NCBI RefSeq assembly: GCF_000013405.1
Contig: NC_007759.1
Span: forward strand, 2,915,001-2,979,000
Length of the DNA: 64,000 nucleotides
Reading direction: 5' to 3'
DNA from: Syntrophus aciditrophicus SB
GTDB lineage: Bacteria > Desulfobacterota > Syntrophia > Syntrophales > Syntrophaceae
The notes beneath the pieces were generated by a model. The model worked only from the letters and a program-made list of their open reading frames with translations, searched no databases and was not told the DNA's origin. Both the position numbers and the translations under genes were made by a program. The first letter of the stretch is position 1. Every line of letters starts with the position of its first letter. Shown piece by piece: positions 32,811-41,238 of the stretch.

Positions 32811-33135
32811 TCAGTTTCTTTATATCATCGAGCTTTTTTACATCCTCCCGGAATACGGGAAATTCGGTGAACTGTTGCTTCATAAAAATAAGCTGCGCAT
32901 TCATCGCACTGCCCAGCGGCTCTCGAAGAGAATAATGCATCCACGTTCCCACGCGTCTGCTTTGGACCATGCCGGAATTCTTAAGATAAGCCAGATGCCT
33001 TGATACTTTCGACTGACTTTCATCAAAGATTGACATCAATTCACACACACAGAGCTCACCATGAGTAAGAAGCATCACGATTCTCAGTCTCATCTCTTCG
33101 GAAAGGGCTTTATACATGCGGGTAAATTGTTCCAT
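32797..33135 (-). CDS. ArsR-family metalloregulator
   Basis: A 112-residue winged-helix repressor. The metal-binding ELCVCEL motif (two Cys in the recognition region, about residues 28-34) is that of ArsR-type As(III)/Sb(III) sensors; the DNA-recognition helix follows as SQSKVSRHLAYLKNSGMV. In the absence of metal it would bind its operator, and metal binding to the Cys pair releases it. A dyad (33156-33176) lies just upstream of its start and is a candidate autoregulatory operator. It may also control the adjacent Sec/permease unit. Confidence 0.9.
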   Translation of the reverse strand: MEQFTRMYKALSEEMRLRIVMLLTHGELCVCELMSIFDESQSKVSRHLAYLKNSGMVQSRRVGTWMHYSLREPLGSAMNAQLIFMKQQFTEFPVFREDVKKLDDIKKLNICG

Positions 33136-33155
33136 AATTTCATCCTTTTTATTTG

Positions 33156-33176
33156 TATATCCGCCTATGCGTATAT
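33156..33176. promoter_or_regulatory. Dyad upstream of arsR, candidate ArsR operator
   Basis: TATAT-CCGC-CTAT-GCG-TATATA, an imperfect inverted repeat of about 21 bases located 21 bases upstream of the arsR start codon. Position and AT-rich arms fit an ArsR-type site; no experimental support. Confidence 0.4.
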
Positions 33177-33258
33177 AAATAGACCTGAATCGGATACAAT
33201 GTCAAGATCGACTCAATTTGCCTGCAATTCGATGTATCAATTCTGCTTATGCTTTCCT

Positions 33259-33309
33259 AAAAAAAATCGGCCGAAACGATTTGCATATCCGCAAACGAAA
33301 CCGGCCGAT
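33259..33309 (-). terminator. Rho-independent terminator after the double-UGA gene
   Basis: Arms TCGGCCG (33267-33273) and CGGCCGA (33302-33308) with a nested TTTGC/GCAAA pair are followed on the minus strand by a run of eight T (33259-33266). It closes the MarR-permease-DUF2703-selenoprotein transcription unit. Confidence 0.7.
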
Positions 33310-33381
33310 CATCATCTTTTCCGTCCCTGGAGCCATGCCCCTGTCGACAGGAAGCATAAACTATCGATATTCCCTAAGCTA

Positions 33382-33696
33382 TTACTTTTCCTCCGAGGAC
33401 TCTCTTTCTTTTTTACGCTTCTCCATTAATTCGTAATACTCTTGATACATTTTCAGAACGGCATATTCGTAATCTCTGACACTGTTCGGAGGAATGTAAT
33501 TGACTTCTCCTAATTGGCTTATCAGATATTTTCCCGTTTCCGAATCAGGGATTTTACCTTCCTTGTAGGCATGTTCGAAAATGTTGTTCAAGCCTGTTAC
33601 ACTGACCTTGGAACCATCAGGAAAGAATACGGCACGGTATTCTTGAGGTTCTCCCGGTCATCAGAAACAGGAGCCTAAATTTATTTGTGGCGACAT
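33382..33696 (-). CDS. Candidate selenoprotein with two adjacent Sec (UGA UGA) codons
   Basis: From an ATG at 33696, with a perfect AGGAGGT six bases upstream, the frame reads M-S-P-Q-I-N-L-G-S-C-F, then TGA TGA (33661-33663 and 33658-33660), then PGEPQEYRAVFFPDGSKVS and on to a TAA at 33382. Reading both UGA as selenocysteine gives 104 residues, C-F-U-U-P-G at residues 10-15. A perfect 8-bp hairpin (33623-33644) begins 13 bases after the second UGA, with a six-base loop, where a bacterial SECIS should be. The C-terminal NYIPPNSVRDYEYAVLKMYQ resembles small proteins of anaerobes in which I recall Cys-rich motifs at this point (not verified). It is the last gene of a MarR/permease/DUF2703 unit. 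Confidence 0.72.
33623..33644 (-). promoter_or_regulatory. SECIS-like hairpin in the double-UGA gene
   Basis: On the minus strand AAGAATAC, a loop of CGTGCC and GTATTCTT form a perfect 8-bp stem, starting 13 bases downstream of the second UGA. Bacterial SECIS elements are short stem-loops immediately after the UGA with a G/U-containing apical loop, which this has. Confidence 0.55.
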
Positions 33697-33751
33697 GGCT
33701 CAACCTCCTAAAATTCAATTTGTTTTATTTTTTACTGCTTTCTCCCGGCTG

Positions 33752-34144
33752 TCAACCTGAAAAAAGTTCAGCCGCAGCCCGAAGGCCCGCCTGAATAACC
33801 AGGTTTTCCGGTATTTCCTCGTACGTATTATTCCCGATGGAAAGGGTTCTGCACTCGGAATCCGCACAGGCACCGCAGCATGGACTTTGACCGACCGTTG
33901 CCCCAATCCATTCTTCCAAAGGTTTTTCTCCAATCCAGATGCGATTGGATTCAAGAGGCTCCCGGCTGAACATGGGAAAGTCGAGAGCTTCTGTTTTCAC
34001 CGTGACTTCAATGCCAAGTTCCACCAGGGCTTTTTTGAGCTTGTTGACGGCGCTCTGAATCGTTTCACCGGTCAAACCGCAACGCTCGCAGGTCCGCCCC
34101 TGCTCGTTGACAAGCCTTTTCCAGCGAACCGTCAGTGTTTTCAT
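33752..34144 (-). CDS. DUF2703 protein, Cys-rich, likely metal or arsenic related
   Basis: A 130-residue protein matching DUF2703. It contains CERCGLTGETI at about 20-30 and the later segment SPCCGACADSECRTL with four Cys, typical of the family. Its function is unproven, but it sits between a Cys-rich permease and a candidate selenoprotein in a MarR-regulated unit next to arsR and ACR3 genes, so a role in handling a soft metal(loid) is inferred. A GGGGGTGA element precedes the ATG. Confidence 0.75.
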   Translation of the reverse strand: MKTLTVRWKRLVNEQGRTCERCGLTGETIQSAVNKLKKALVELGIEVTVKTEALDFPMFSREPLESNRIWIGEKPLEEWIGATVGQSPCCGACADSECRTLSIGNNTYEEIPENLVIQAGLRAAAELFSG

Positions 34145-34239
34145 TAAATCACCCCCTGCCTTGAATTACAAAACTATTTTACCACATCATGCTGCAAATT
34201 CCGACAGGCTCTCGGGATTCAACAAGTGAATTGCCATGG

Positions 34240-35358
34240 CTAATAGATAAAAATATCAACAAGATAGCCTGCAACGACGGCGATCAGAAAAACGTTCAGG
34301 GCAAAAGCGATAATCAGTTTCTTCCTGAACATGGCGGAGAGAATGATCAACTCCGGAATGCTTGCCCCGGCTCCTCCGATGACGAGCGCCAGGACCGTAC
34401 CCACCCCCATGCCTTTGCCGACAAGGGCCGCGCTGATGGGGATCACCGTCTCGGCACGGATGTACATGGGAACGCCAATGAACGCCGCAATGGGAATGGA
34501 CCAGGGATTTCCCGGTCCGGCCAGGCGGACGACGAGGTCCTGCGGGAAAAAGCCGTAGATGAAAGCGCCGATGCCCGCGCCGAGCAAGAGATACCAGAAC
34601 ACGCCCTTGAATGTGTCCACGGCAGAGGCAGCAGCTCTTTTGATTTTTTCCTTTAACGGCGCTTTCGCCGACTCGCCGGCCTCGAAGCTGACGGAACAGC
34701 AGGACGACGAAGACGAATTCTGCACGGTCGCAACAGTCTCCCCGCAGCAGCAGCTTCCCTGAGACTGAAAAGAAGGCAGCGTAACGAGAGGCAAAGGCTG
34801 AACAGAGGGTTGAGTGCCTTCGGAAGAACAGCAGCCGGACGCCATGGGAAGGATTTTCAGGGGTGTCGCTTCAGATTTTTTTTCTTCCGGACAGCATGAG
34901 GACTGAAAATTCACAAGGGGCTTGACCTCTCCCTCCAACCCCAACTTCGACAACAGGGCTGCCGTAGCCATGGAACCCAGGTAGGTGACCACGACATAGA
35001 TTCCTGTTACCTGATAGCCAAAGAGCGAGAGCAGCAGTGCGATGATGATCGGGTTGAGAACCGGCGAAGCGAACAGGAATGCCATGGTGGGACCGAAGGG
35101 AACACCGCCGCGGAGCAAACCCGCCGTAATGGGCACGGTGGAACAGGAGCAGAACGGCGTGACCGCACCCAACCCGGAACCCAGGAGATATTGCACCCAG
35201 GAGAGCCGATTGGAGAGGAAATCCCTGATTCGGGATGGAGGAAGATATTCCATCAGCAGCCCTATGATAAAGGAAACCGCGATAAAGATCAGGATCAGCT
35301 CGCCGGCGATCACCAGAAAAAATTTCCCCGCCACGACAAAATTATTCAGTCCCAACAT
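34240..35358 (-). CDS. Permease (ArsP/SO_0444-type) with Cys-rich cytoplasmic loop
   Basis: A 372-residue integral membrane protein of the DUF318-type permease superfamily with about eight helices. The TPFCSCSTVPITAGLL motif (about residue 66) supplies the conserved Cys pair of ArsP-like organoarsenical or metal efflux proteins. Between helix 4 and helix 5 there is a long loop, about residues 135-245, with CC or CCC groups (SSCCPEE, SGCCSSEG, GSCCCGE, SSCCSV), reminiscent of SO_0444-type Cu/Zn efflux proteins. The gene is 95 bases upstream of DUF2703 and follows MarR, so it is probably induced by its substrate. Confidence 0.82.
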   Translation of the reverse strand: MLGLNNFVVAGKFFLVIAGELILIFIAVSFIIGLLMEYLPPSRIRDFLSNRLSWVQYLLGSGLGAVTPFCSCSTVPITAGLLRGGVPFGPTMAFLFASPVLNPIIIALLLSLFGYQVTGIYVVVTYLGSMATAALLSKLGLEGEVKPLVNFQSSCCPEEKKSEATPLKILPMASGCCSSEGTQPSVQPLPLVTLPSFQSQGSCCCGETVATVQNSSSSSCCSVSFEAGESAKAPLKEKIKRAAASAVDTFKGVFWYLLLGAGIGAFIYGFFPQDLVVRLAGPGNPWSIPIAAFIGVPMYIRAETVIPISAALVGKGMGVGTVLALVIGGAGASIPELIILSAMFRKKLIIAFALNVFLIAVVAGYLVDIFIY

Positions 35359-35412
35359 GTTTGAATCCTCCTCACAGCCTTGACTTTCTTATTCCCTTTA
35401 TGGTTGCGCGTA

Positions 35413-35925
35413 TCAACCATTTCCCGGCAGATTTTTCTTTTCCATCAAACAGCAACGCACTTCTCCTTTCTGACCTTCATCAACTCCTTGCCGTTCTGCG
35501 GACTGAACAAAGGAACTCAGACTGAGTATCAGGATTTCACGAACAGTCGTATCCATATTGACAAGGATCTTCCGCATTTTATTTAAAAGTCGGTCTTCGA
35601 TCCGCTTCAGAAGCGTCCGGCCCTCTTCCGTCAAGGTAACACAGCAAATCCGTCCATCTTTCCGATCCTGTTGACGCTTCGCCAGTCCTTTGCCTTCAAG
35701 GCGTTTCGCAATGCGGGTCGCACCGCTCTTCGTAACGCCCGCGCTCTTTGCAATGTCCTGCATGGAGCAGATATCGCAATCCAATGCGGCCTGCAGGGCG
35801 CGGTACTCTGCATGGGAAATGTTTTCGCTGCAGCATTGTTCCTCCATGCTTTGCATCCCGAAAGTGTACGTTATTTTTTCTATTAATCCGATAAGTTGTC
35901 CCGCATGCGCATCCATCGGCGACAT
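35413..35925 (-). CDS. MarR-family regulator
   Basis: A 170-residue winged-helix regulator. The helix-turn-helix reads DIAKSAGVTKSGATRIAKRL and the wing is QQDRKDGRICCVTLTEEG, with the Asp-Arg-Lys-Asp-Gly-Arg signature. Cys residues at EEQCCSEN and near the C terminus (VRCCLME) could sense thiol-reactive metal(loid)s or electrophiles. A perfect dyad, AGTTGAC-CAT-GTCAACT, 74 bases upstream of the start, is a typical MarR site. The permease gene follows 54 bases downstream. Confidence 0.88.
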   Translation of the reverse strand: MSPMDAHAGQLIGLIEKITYTFGMQSMEEQCCSENISHAEYRALQAALDCDICSMQDIAKSAGVTKSGATRIAKRLEGKGLAKRQQDRKDGRICCVTLTEEGRTLLKRIEDRLLNKMRKILVNMDTTVREILILSLSSFVQSAERQGVDEGQKGEVRCCLMEKKNLPGNG

Positions 35926-35998
35926 ATCTTCCCCCTGAATTCAAAACTCTGAGATGAAACGATTTTGTTGCAGTCTGCAATTTTCTTCTTCCATATTT

Positions 35999-36015
35999 AG
36001 TTGACCATGTCAACT
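35999..36015. promoter_or_regulatory. MarR-type operator in the divergent intergenic region
   Basis: AGTTGAC, CAT and GTCAACT make a perfect 7-base dyad. It lies between the divergent marR and arsR/acr3 units, 36 bases before the -35 element of the rightward promoter, so bound MarR could affect either direction. Confidence 0.65.
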
Positions 36016-36050
36016 TTTTTTAAAGATCAGCGAAAATGGAAGATTTTGCC

Positions 36051-36079
36051 TTGACATAGGAATTACAGCTCAATATATT
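36051..36079 (+). promoter_or_regulatory. Sigma-70-type promoter for the arsR-acr3 unit
   Basis: TTGACA (36051-36056), 17 bases and TATATT (36074-36079), 28 bases before the arsR ATG. An AT-rich partial dyad (ATATT/AGAATAT) overlaps the -10 region and may be the ArsR operator. Confidence 0.75.
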
Positions 36080-36106
36080 TCCAGAAAAGAATATGGAGCT
36101 TCCATC

Positions 36107-36481
36107 ATGAACGACTTTCTGAAAGTGACCAAGGCTCTCTCCGACCCGAACCGGGTCAAAATTCTGAAGATGCTGCAGCACAAGGTCATGTGCGTCTGTG
36201 AAATCGAGGCCGCCCTGGGCATTGCCCAGCCGACGGCTTCCAAGCACTTGAAAAGACTGGAAGAGGCCGGATTGATCGATTCCCGGCGTGAAGGCAAATG
36301 GATCAACCACTATCCAGCCGACGGCAAGGACAGCCCCTATGCCGCGACTCTGTTGGGCAATCTCCGACACTGGCTGGAAGACGACGCCGAGATACGTCAA
36401 CTCATCGAAAAGATCCCTTGTATCAGACGGGAGGAAATCTCATGCCACAAGGAAGAGGTCTGCGAAGAATCAGGATACTGA
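36107..36481 (+). CDS. arsR: ArsR-family arsenic-responsive repressor
   Basis: A 124-residue winged-helix repressor with the As(III)-binding motif MCVCEIEAALG (about residues 28-38) and the recognition helix QPTASKHLKRLEEAGL. The C-terminal extra Cys residues (IPCIRREE, SCHKEEVCEE) may add a metal site. It is the first gene of a rightward unit that continues with ACR3, an ArsP-like permease and thiol proteins, so it should repress that unit until As(III) or a similar metalloid binds. Confidence 0.92.
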   Translation: MNDFLKVTKALSDPNRVKILKMLQHKVMCVCEIEAALGIAQPTASKHLKRLEEAGLIDSRREGKWINHYPADGKDSPYAATLLGNLRHWLEDDAEIRQLIEKIPCIRREEISCHKEEVCEESGY

Positions 36482-36595
36482 ACACATTTCCAAGCGGAAA
36501 TATGATTTGACGCAGATTTCAGCATGAAGATGATTTTTGCTTCAATGTGGTGCGAGACGGTCATATGCTCAGGCAGAAGGAGGAGCGGAAAAAAA

Positions 36596-37687
<1,092 letters not shown>

Positions 37688-37710
37688 TAATATATGAAAG
37701 GAGAAAGGGA

Positions 37711-38886
37711 TTGAAAGAGCGTTATAAACTTTTAATTATTGCGCTGACCTTTCTGGGGGCCTACTTCATCCCCTGGACTCATCCCGTTATCCGCCAATCC
37801 GGCCTGGAGGCCTTCCTGATGCTCCAGGAATACGCGCAACAGCACGTCCTGACCTGCCTGATCCCTGCGTTTTTTATCGCTGGGGCCATCGCTGTCTTTG
37901 TCTCCCAGGCTTCGGTGCTGAAGTACTTCGGGTCCACAGCAAACAAGATCCTGTCCTACTCCGTGGCCTCGGTGTCCGGAACGGTGCTTGCCGTGTGTTC
38001 CTGCACCGTGCTTCCTCTTTTTGCCGGGATTTACGTCCGGGGAGCCGGCATCGGTCCCGCGACGGCCTTTCTCTATTCCGGCCCGGCCATCAACGTCATG
38101 GCGATCGTGCTGACGGCGAGGGTGCTCGGATGGCAACTGGGATTGGCCAGGGCGATAGGCGCGATTGTTTTCGCTGTTATCGCCGGCCTCCTGATGGCCC
38201 TGATTTTTCGGCGGGATGACGCCAACCGGGTCCAGGGAGCCGTCTATATCCCGGACATGCATTCCAACTCCCGCACCCTTGCCCAGGATGGCATTTATCT
38301 GTTTACCCTGGTGTTCATCCTGATCTTCGCCGCCTTTGCCCGGCCGGCACCCGGTATTACCGGCATATGGGCGGTCCTGTTTGCCGCAAAATGGTTCATC
38401 ACAGCGGGTCTTCTGATCCTGCTCGGGTTCATGCTGAAGTCCTGGTTCACCCGGGAAGAACTGACCAGCTGGGTGGACGCGACCTGGGGGTTCGCAAAGC
38501 AGATCTTTCCGCTCCTGCTGGGCGGCGTTCTGGTAGCGGGCTTTCTACTGGGGCGTCCCGGTCATCCGGCGCTGATTCCGGAACAGTACATTCAGGCCCT
38601 GGTGGGCGGAAATTCCTTCTGGGCGAACTTCTTCGCCTCGATCGTCGGCGCTTTCATGTATTTCGCCACCCTGACGGAAGTGCCCATCCTTCAGGGACTG
38701 ATCGGCTCGGGTATGGGACAGGGCCCTGCTCTTGCCCTCCTTCTTGCCGGACCGGCGCTCTCCCTGCCCAGCATGATCGTGATTTCTCAAGTGATGGGGG
38801 TGAAAAAGACGGTCGTTTATTGCGCTATCGTTGTTCTGCTTTCCACCCTGGCGGGATACGGCTACGGATGGTTGGTTTCCTGCTGA
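37711..38886 (+). CDS. ArsP-like permease (DUF318 family)
   Basis: A 391-residue membrane protein with about eight to ten helices. The conserved motif VLAVCSCTVLPLFAGIYVRG (about residue 95) holds the Cys pair of ArsP-type organoarsenical efflux permeases, and the second half repeats it with TLTEVPILQGLIGSGMGQGP. It starts with TTG at 37711, preceded by AGGAG at the right distance, 23 bases after acr3. ArsP exports trivalent methylated or aromatic arsenicals; in this cluster it could export methylated products, for example from methyltransferases. The exact substrate is inferred. Confidence 0.87.
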   Translation: MKERYKLLIIALTFLGAYFIPWTHPVIRQSGLEAFLMLQEYAQQHVLTCLIPAFFIAGAIAVFVSQASVLKYFGSTANKILSYSVASVSGTVLAVCSCTVLPLFAGIYVRGAGIGPATAFLYSGPAINVMAIVLTARVLGWQLGLARAIGAIVFAVIAGLLMALIFRRDDANRVQGAVYIPDMHSNSRTLAQDGIYLFTLVFILIFAAFARPAPGITGIWAVLFAAKWFITAGLLILLGFMLKSWFTREELTSWVDATWGFAKQIFPLLLGGVLVAGFLLGRPGHPALIPEQYIQALVGGNSFWANFFASIVGAFMYFATLTEVPILQGLIGSGMGQGPALALLLAGPALSLPSMIVISQVMGVKKTVVYCAIVVLLSTLAGYGYGWLVSC

Positions 38887-38950
38887 GAAATGAATCTTCA
38901 TCAGGTCGAACATGTAAGATGTAATCAGTTTTAAAAGGAGGTTAATTGCC

Positions 38951-39196
38951 ATGAAAATCAAAGTGTTGGGCCCGGGATGCGCCCGTTGCAATCAAACGGA
39001 ACAGCTCATCCGGGAAACCGTCGCCGAGGCCGGTGTGGATGCGGAAATCGAAAAGGTGACCGAGGTCATGAAGATCGCTCAATACGGCGTCTTCGGCACA
39101 CCGGCGGTGGTGATCGACGAGGAAGTGAAGTCCGTGGGGAAAATCCCCAGGAAGGAAGAAATCCTGGCCTGGATCAAGGAAAAATCAGCAGCATGA
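38951..39196 (+). CDS. Small thioredoxin-like protein (TM0996/MTH895 type)
   Basis: An 81-residue thioredoxin-fold protein with the redox motif GPGCARCNQTE (CARC at about 10-13) and a cis-Pro GTPAVVIDEE. Proteins of this type reduce disulfides or bind thiol-reactive metalloids and often sit next to ArsP-like permeases. AGGAGG precedes the ATG at good spacing. It is the fourth gene of the arsR unit. Confidence 0.9.
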   Translation: MKIKVLGPGCARCNQTEQLIRETVAEAGVDAEIEKVTEVMKIAQYGVFGTPAVVIDEEVKSVGKIPRKEEILAWIKEKSAA

Positions 39197-39268
39197 CGTC
39201 ACGGGTATCCGATATCTCCTGGCGCAAACAGCCTCATAAGACTTAAAAAGCCGGAAAAGGGGAAACTC

Positions 39269-39346
39269 ATGAAGAACAACCTGTCAGAAGAGGCGCCTTG
39301 TTGCTGCGTCTCCGATCCGGAAAAGGCTGCAAGGGTGAGACCATGA
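39269..39346 (+). CDS. 25-residue peptide with CCC motif, translationally coupled to the HesB-like gene
   Basis: A tiny frame from an ATG at 39269 (AGGGGAAA upstream) reading EEAPCCCVSDPEKAARVRP and ending in TGA that overlaps the ATG of the next gene (ATGA at 39343-39346). The overlap and the ribosome-binding site suggest it is translated, perhaps only to couple ribosome entry into the selenoprotein gene; the three Cys fit the Cys-rich theme of the cluster. No family known. Confidence 0.4.
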   Translation: MKNNLSEEAPCCCVSDPEKAARVRP

Positions 39347-39654
39347 TCGAAGTCACAGAAAAGGCGGCGCAGGCGCTCAAGGAGCTTCTGAAAAACCGGA
39401 AAGCTCCCGGCACAATCAGAATCCGTTCGCAGAGGGGATGCTGAGGGGCTTCTCTGGTCATGGCCCTGGATGAGCCGAAGGAAAACGATACAGTATTTAC
39501 GGAACGGGGCATCACCTTCGCGATAGACAAGGATCTTCTGGAAGCTATCAAGCCTGTTTGGATCGATTTCGTTGACTTGGGAGGGCAGTCAGGATTTCTA
39601 TTGACCCCTAAGGATGAGCTGCCTTCTCTGACCGGTCTTCAGGATTTCAAGTAA
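39343..39654 (+). CDS. HesB/IscA-like selenoprotein, first copy (UGA read as Sec)
   Basis: From the ATG at 39343 the frame is open to TAA at 39652-39654 apart from one TGA at 39442-39444 (codon 34). It starts MIEVTEKAAQALKELLKN and continues after the UGA as GASLVMALDEPKENDTVFTE, giving 103 residues with Cys-Sec-Gly at 33-35. HesB-like selenoproteins of deltaproteobacteria are a described family with Sec in exactly this CUG position. A hairpin GGGC/GCCC (39446-39466) with GGTC in its loop follows the UGA at SECIS distance. Iron-sulfur or metal(loid) binding is inferred from the A-type carrier fold; the usual C-terminal Cys pair of IscA is absent. Confidence 0.85.
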
Positions 39655-39720
39655 TCAGCCATGTGAGCGGATTTGCGTTTTGCAAGTTCACATCCCGATG
39701 CAGAGGTAATGAATCAAATT

Positions 39721-39750
39721 ATCTCCTCAGAATTATAGGAGATTCTTTTT
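39721..39750 (+). terminator. Rho-independent terminator after the first HesB-like gene
   Basis: ATCTCCT (39721-39727) and AGGAGAT (39737-39743) form a 7-bp stem with a 9-base loop, followed by TCTTTTT. It separates the first HesB-like gene from the UXX-star gene, though read-through is possible. Confidence 0.65.
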
Positions 39751-39772
39751 CGTGAGCGAAAGGAGGACCATT

Positions 39773-40018
39773 ATGGGAGAAAAGATCAGGATCTACGGAA
39801 CGGAAATGTGTCCCTTCTGCAGAAAGGCACGTGAGGCCTACGGGGAGAAGGCCGTTTTCATCAATGTCGGAGGCGATCCGGAAAAGCTTGCAGAGATGCT
39901 CGCCTATTCCGGCGGCAACAGGACCGTGCCTGTCATCGTGGACGGCGATAAGGTGACGGTCGGCTTTCTCGGGGATTCCTCTTCACAGGGGAACGTCCCG
40001 CTTTTCGGGGGCGGATGA
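39773..40018 (+). CDS. UXX-star family glutaredoxin-like protein, cysteine form
   Basis: An 81-residue glutaredoxin-fold protein with TEMCPFCRKAREAYGEKA (redox CPFC at about 11-14), FINVGGDPEKLAEML and the late motif TVPVIVDGDKVTVGFLG. This matches the UXX-star family, in which many members carry selenocysteine at the first position of the motif; here it is a true Cys (TGT). AGGAGG lies six bases before the ATG at 39773. It lies between two UGA-containing HesB-like genes, so all three probably work together in selenium- or metalloid-related thiol chemistry. Confidence 0.85.
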   Translation: MGEKIRIYGTEMCPFCRKAREAYGEKAVFINVGGDPEKLAEMLAYSGGNRTVPVIVDGDKVTVGFLGDSSSQGNVPLFGGG

Positions 40019-40078
40019 GCGGTCTGAACAGGGCTCTCGGTGAGAGACCCACTATTTTTTATTACGGAGGAAGAAATC

Positions 40079-40387
40079 ATGATAGAAGTCACGGAAAAAG
40101 CGGCGCAGATGATCAAGGAGTTTATGGAAAACCAGCAGGGACCAGGCACGGTGAGAATCCTTCTCCAATCCTGTTGAGGCCCGCCTTCTCTGGCAATGGC
40201 TCTGGATGAGCCTAAAGAAAACGATACGGTCTTCACGGAAAAGGATATCAACTTCGCGATAGACAGAGATCTCCTGGAAAAGGCCAAACCGATCCGGTTG
40301 GATTTTGTCGAAGCGTGTGGGCAATCAGGATTTCAATTGACCTCGAATCTTCCGGAGGAAGGCGGCGGAGGCGGCTGCTGTTCCTGA
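40079..40387 (+). CDS. HesB/IscA-like selenoprotein, second copy (UGA read as Sec)
   Basis: ATG at 40079, with GGAGGAAG nearby upstream, opens a frame with a single in-frame TGA at 40175-40177 (codon 33) and a true TGA stop at 40385. It is a paralogue of the first copy: MIEVTEKAAQMIKEFMEN before the UGA, GPPSLAMALDEPKENDTVF after it, Cys-Sec-Gly at 32-34. Length 102 residues. The C terminus adds EEGGGGGCCS, two vicinal Cys not present in the first copy. A weaker SECIS-like hairpin (GCC at 40183-40185 pairing with GGC at 40198-40200, TGGCA in the loop) follows. The two copies differ enough to be an old duplication. Confidence 0.85.
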
Positions 40388-40415
40388 GGAGACGGCAAAC
40401 CGCAAGAAACAATGG

Positions 40416-40451
40416 AAATAATACCCCGCCATTCGCAGCGGGGTATTATTT
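40416..40451. terminator. Strong rho-independent terminator, 14-bp stem
   Basis: AAATAATACCCCGC (40416-40429) and GCGGGGTATTATTT (40438-40451) are perfect complements around an 8-base loop. The A/T outer ends give T-tracts in both directions. It closes the arsR-to-HesB unit. Confidence 0.85.
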
Positions 40452-40613
40452 CAGGGATGCGTGATATGAAAGATTGCGGCGTATAAACGAACTGCGAAAA
40501 TGCGGTGACAAATTGCACCCCGTGAATCTCCTTGGAAAAAGGATAGAGCAACCCCTTTAATCGATCGGAAATAATTTCCAGAAATCATATGGAAAATCAA
40601 AGGGTTAAATTAC

Positions 40614-41192
40614 ATGAAATTTAATTCCATTGCCACAAAAGCCTTGCTTTTCATTGTGCTGTCGTTGTTTGTTTTTCTCAGAAGCAACGCGCCGGGACAG
40701 GAACAAATCTTCCCGGCTTACGGAGTCGGGAAGATTGAGGTGCGTCTTTACACGGACTATTTCTGCCCGCCCTGCCGGAATATGGAACCGGCGGTGGAGC
40801 CGATCCTGAAAGATCTGATCAAAAATAACGTTATCCGGCTGACTCTGGTGGATGTTCCCTTAAGCCGCCAGAGCATTCTGTACACCCGGTATTTTCTCTA
40901 TGCCCTGAAGAGTAAAAATGATCCGGAACATGCCATCAAGATCAGGAAGATACTGTTCGAGACCGCCGAAGCCGGCAGCGTCACAACACAGGAGCAGATT
41001 GAAAAGCATTTGAAAAGCAAGGAGATACCATTTCATCCCTTTGACCTGAAATCCGCCTTCGACCGCTTCAACGTCCTGATCCGGGAAGATCACATCAATG
41101 CAACACCGACCTGCGTCATCATAAAAAGCGGTAAGAAGGAAGTTTTCAGCGGAGGGGAAGACATCGTCAACGCCCTCAGACACTTGCGATGA
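40614..41192 (+). CDS. Exported DsbA-like thioredoxin-fold protein
   Basis: A 192-residue protein with an N-terminal signal or anchor segment (hydrophobic core about residues 8-23) and a DsbA/DsbG-type thioredoxin domain: RLYTDYFCPPCRNMEPAVEP holds the CPPC redox site at about residues 51-54, and INATPTCVIIKSGK has the cis-Pro loop. The alpha-helical insert DPEHAIKIRKILFETAEA is as in DsbA. It would introduce or exchange disulfides outside the cytoplasm. A VKOR-like gene follows by 46 bases, the natural partner for reoxidising it. Confidence 0.87.
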   Translation: MKFNSIATKALLFIVLSLFVFLRSNAPGQEQIFPAYGVGKIEVRLYTDYFCPPCRNMEPAVEPILKDLIKNNVIRLTLVDVPLSRQSILYTRYFLYALKSKNDPEHAIKIRKILFETAEAGSVTTQEQIEKHLKSKEIPFHPFDLKSAFDRFNVLIREDHINATPTCVIIKSGKKEVFSGGEDIVNALRHLR

Positions 41193-41238
41193 ATGAGAAA
41201 GGAAATAAAAAAACGGCTCATAACCAAGGAATAAGGCA

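Noticed and set aside
40019-40078. Hairpin GGTCT...AGACC after the UXX-star gene as a terminator
   Set aside because: The stem is short with mismatches and the T-run is displaced; too weak to list.
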